Assembly (NCBI GenBank): GCA_016649675.1
Contig: JAENXG010000182.1
Coordinates: forward strand, 1 to 5,148
Source: Methyloceanibacter sp.
GTDB taxonomy: Bacteria; Pseudomonadota; Alphaproteobacteria; Rhizobiales; Methyloligellaceae
Length of the DNA stretch: 5,148 nt
Direction of reading: 5' to 3'
Positions 4,007-5,148 of this stretch are shown in pieces. The position numbers and the translations under genes are program-made. Each line of letters starts with the position of its first letter. Position 1 is the first letter of the stretch. Under the pieces are notes generated by a model. That model had not been told where the DNA came from. It made no database searches and saw only the letters and a program-made list of their open reading frames with translations.

Positions 4007-4022
4007 AAAACGATATGGTTCG

Positions 4023-4215
4023 CTTCTGCGCCCAAAGATAAGTAGGTTTCAGGCCGATTTCAACTGCGGCCCTTTGAAAAATTTAACGCGGCGTAAACGA
4101 GGGCCGAGGCGATGAGCCAGGCCTTTGATTCTGCCCAGTTTTCTCTTGGCCGAAAAGCGTCTGGAGGAGGGGGTGGCTGGGTTGTCCGTCAGCCCGAAAC
4201 GCCCAGTTCTTGGCT
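4023..4215. other. Gap between lolA and small RNA D with no supported feature
   Basis: About 190 bp downstream of lolA. No clear terminator hairpin and no gene with a start codon and ribosome-binding site. A minus-strand frame (about 4065-4195) ends in a hydrophobic-looking stretch (WAESKAWLIASALVYAALNF) but has no start codon, so it is not called. Confidence 0.4.
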
Positions 4216-5073
4216 CTAACGGAAGGGCTGGAAGGTCTCCGTCGAGGTGAAGAAATCGGCCGCGACCTTTCGTCCCGAGACCACGTCGTTGACTGTGACC
4301 TTGGTGGTCAAGCCTTGCGCGTCGGTGATCAGCCACTGCTTCAGCTTGAGTTCCGCGCCGTTATCGAAGAGGAGCTGGATGCTGCCTGCCGCGTCCCCCG
4401 ATTTGTCCTCAAGCGAGATGGTAAGCGTTCCCTCCTGGGTTTCGACGCCAACGATGCGCGCATCGCGACCAAGATCCACGGCATCGCCCAACAGCAGGCG
4501 GAACGGCGTCGATTGAATGGGATATTTCTCGACGGTCTTCAAATCCGAGTCCTCGATGGCGAGGAAATTTCCATCGGCCACGATGCGCAGCGCGCTAGGC
4601 GGCGCATAGTCAAATCTGATCTTCCCCGGCCTCTGCACATAGAAGCGGCCGGTCGAGCGCTTGTCGGCTGAATCGACCTGCTCGAAGCTGCCCTGCAGAT
4701 TGGTGATGTTGTTGAAATAGTCGTTGATGCGCTGAACCGCCTGGGCCTGCTCGGGTCCGATCAGGGGCGTGGCCGCCTGCGCGGCCTCGACCGCGGCTTC
4801 CCAGCCGGCGCCTTCGTCCATGGCAGCGGGGGTGATCTCGTCCGAGGGAGCCGTTGCGCCGGTAGGCGAACCATCATCCCCGAGCGAAGGGCGGAGCTCG
4901 TCTTGGGGCTCCGTGAGGCTCTGCGGAGTTTGCGGGGTGACCGAGCCGGTAGTGGTGGTGGCAGGGCTCTTGGCCACGGTGGTCCCGCCGTCTTGGGCAA
5001 GCACGGGGTCCACCGAGAGGCCAAAGGCGAGTGGCAGACTGAAGAGGAGCCCGGCGGCACTGCGGCTTATCAT
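4216..5073 (-). CDS. lolA: Outer-membrane lipoprotein carrier protein LolA
   Basis: LolA ferries lipoproteins through the periplasm from the LolCDE exporter to the outer membrane. The 285-aa product has a Sec signal peptide (MISRSAAGLLFSLPLAFGLS, cleavage likely VLA-Q at 26/27). An unusually long Thr/Pro/Asp-rich linker follows (about 27-105). The LolA domain (about 110-285) shows INDYFNNITNLQGSFEQ, GRFYVQRPGKIRFDYAPP (143-159), LRIVADG, STPFRLLL (188-195), and WLITDAQGLTTKVTVNDV near the end. E. coli LolA is about 203 aa, so the linker accounts for the excess. The ATG at 5073 is preferred over upstream ATG (5103) and TTG (5148) codons because GGAGAGGGG lies just before it and the signal peptide starts there. 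In many Rhizobiales lolA follows ftsK and is near xthA; ftsK would be off the right edge. Confidence 0.93.
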   Translation of the reverse strand: MISRSAAGLLFSLPLAFGLSVDPVLAQDGGTTVAKSPATTTTGSVTPQTPQSLTEPQDELRPSLGDDGSPTGATAPSDEITPAAMDEGAGWEAAVEAAQAATPLIGPEQAQAVQRINDYFNNITNLQGSFEQVDSADKRSTGRFYVQRPGKIRFDYAPPSALRIVADGNFLAIEDSDLKTVEKYPIQSTPFRLLLGDAVDLGRDARIVGVETQEGTLTISLEDKSGDAAGSIQLLFDNGAELKLKQWLITDAQGLTTKVTVNDVVSGRKVAADFFTSTETFQPFR

Positions 5074-5076
5074 AAA

Positions 5077-5085
5077 CCCCTCTCC
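5077..5085 (-). promoter_or_regulatory. Ribosome-binding site that sets the lolA start
   Basis: Minus-strand GGAGAGGGG ends 3 nt before the ATG at 5073, with its GGAGA core 7 nt away. This decides for the start at 5073 over the two longer alternatives. Confidence 0.7.
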
Positions 5086-5118
5086 GTGGGACCGGCGCGG
5101 CATGAGACCAAGGGACAA

Positions 5119-5148
5119 TCGATAGATGATTCCGGCAAATCTGGTCAA
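5119..5148 (-). promoter_or_regulatory. Candidate lolA promoter
   Basis: On the minus strand TTGACC (5148-5143), an 18-bp spacer and TATCGA (5124-5119) lie about 45 bp before the lolA ATG. The -35 matches 5/6 of consensus. It touches the window edge, so an upstream gene in the same transcript cannot be excluded. Confidence 0.4.

Noticed and set aside
3789..4045. 65- and 77-aa plus frames over small RNA D
   Set aside because: They run through the terminator and hairpins; composition is Arg-rich without domain or start signal.
2471..4215. tRNA or insertion sequence in the gene-poor interval
   Set aside because: No cloverleaf or CCA-type end was seen, and no transposase frame or terminal inverted repeats flank the interval.
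4049..4336. 95-aa minus frame overlapping the 3' end of lolA
   Set aside because: Its first half is lolA in another frame; the second half has no start codon and no family signature.

Overview
The window looks like chromosomal DNA of an alphaproteobacterium of the order Rhizobiales (Hyphomicrobiales), most like the Bradyrhizobium/Rhodopseudomonas lineage. This rests on protein style (a LolA with a long Pro/Thr-rich linker, an OmpR-type regulator ending in GGYKLVP, small secreted 'ADCEKAGMKWDD' proteins), GC-rich codon use, and an intergenic palindrome of the CGTCATtGCCGGGcttGACCCGGCAATcc type common in that group. No database search was possible.

Left part (1-2470). A YkuD-type L,D-transpeptidase (minus, cut by the window edge just after its catalytic Cys) is divergent from an OmpR-family response regulator (plus, 564-1250). 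A 101-bp double-hairpin palindrome (1273-1373) fills the gap between the regulator and the convergent exodeoxyribonuclease III gene xthA (minus, 1383-2207). A conserved-looking 69-aa protein of unknown function (minus, 2261-2470) lies just upstream of xthA and probably shares its transcript. Its leader contains a terminator-like hairpin.

Middle part (2471-4215). This 1.7-kb stretch has only two convincing genes, both tiny and on the plus strand: a 46-aa charged protein (3092-3232) and a 51-aa secreted two-cysteine protein (3305-3460). Its main content is a dispersed array of minus-strand small RNA candidates. Three copies (A 2607-2688, B 2867-2951, C 3535-3628) share one plan: a -10-like box, then at once a GUGAUGGG hairpin, a short second hairpin, and a GC-rich terminator hairpin. 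All three loops are C-rich. Compensatory base changes between copies support RNA folding. A fourth, more distant element (D, 3876-4006) has a C6 loop, a CUUCCCUC loop and its own strong terminator. A possible decayed copy lies at 3018-3080. C-rich, anti-Shine-Dalgarno-like loops recall the alphaproteobacterial suhB/alpha-r14 and 'cuckoo' (CcsR) RNAs, so these may be trans-acting antisense regulators of translation.

Right part (4216-5148). lolA, the periplasmic carrier of outer-membrane lipoproteins, is on the minus strand with a plausible promoter at the window edge. The protein genes lean towards the cell envelope (L,D-transpeptidase, LolA, an OmpR-type regulator), and the sRNA cluster sits between lolA and xthA.
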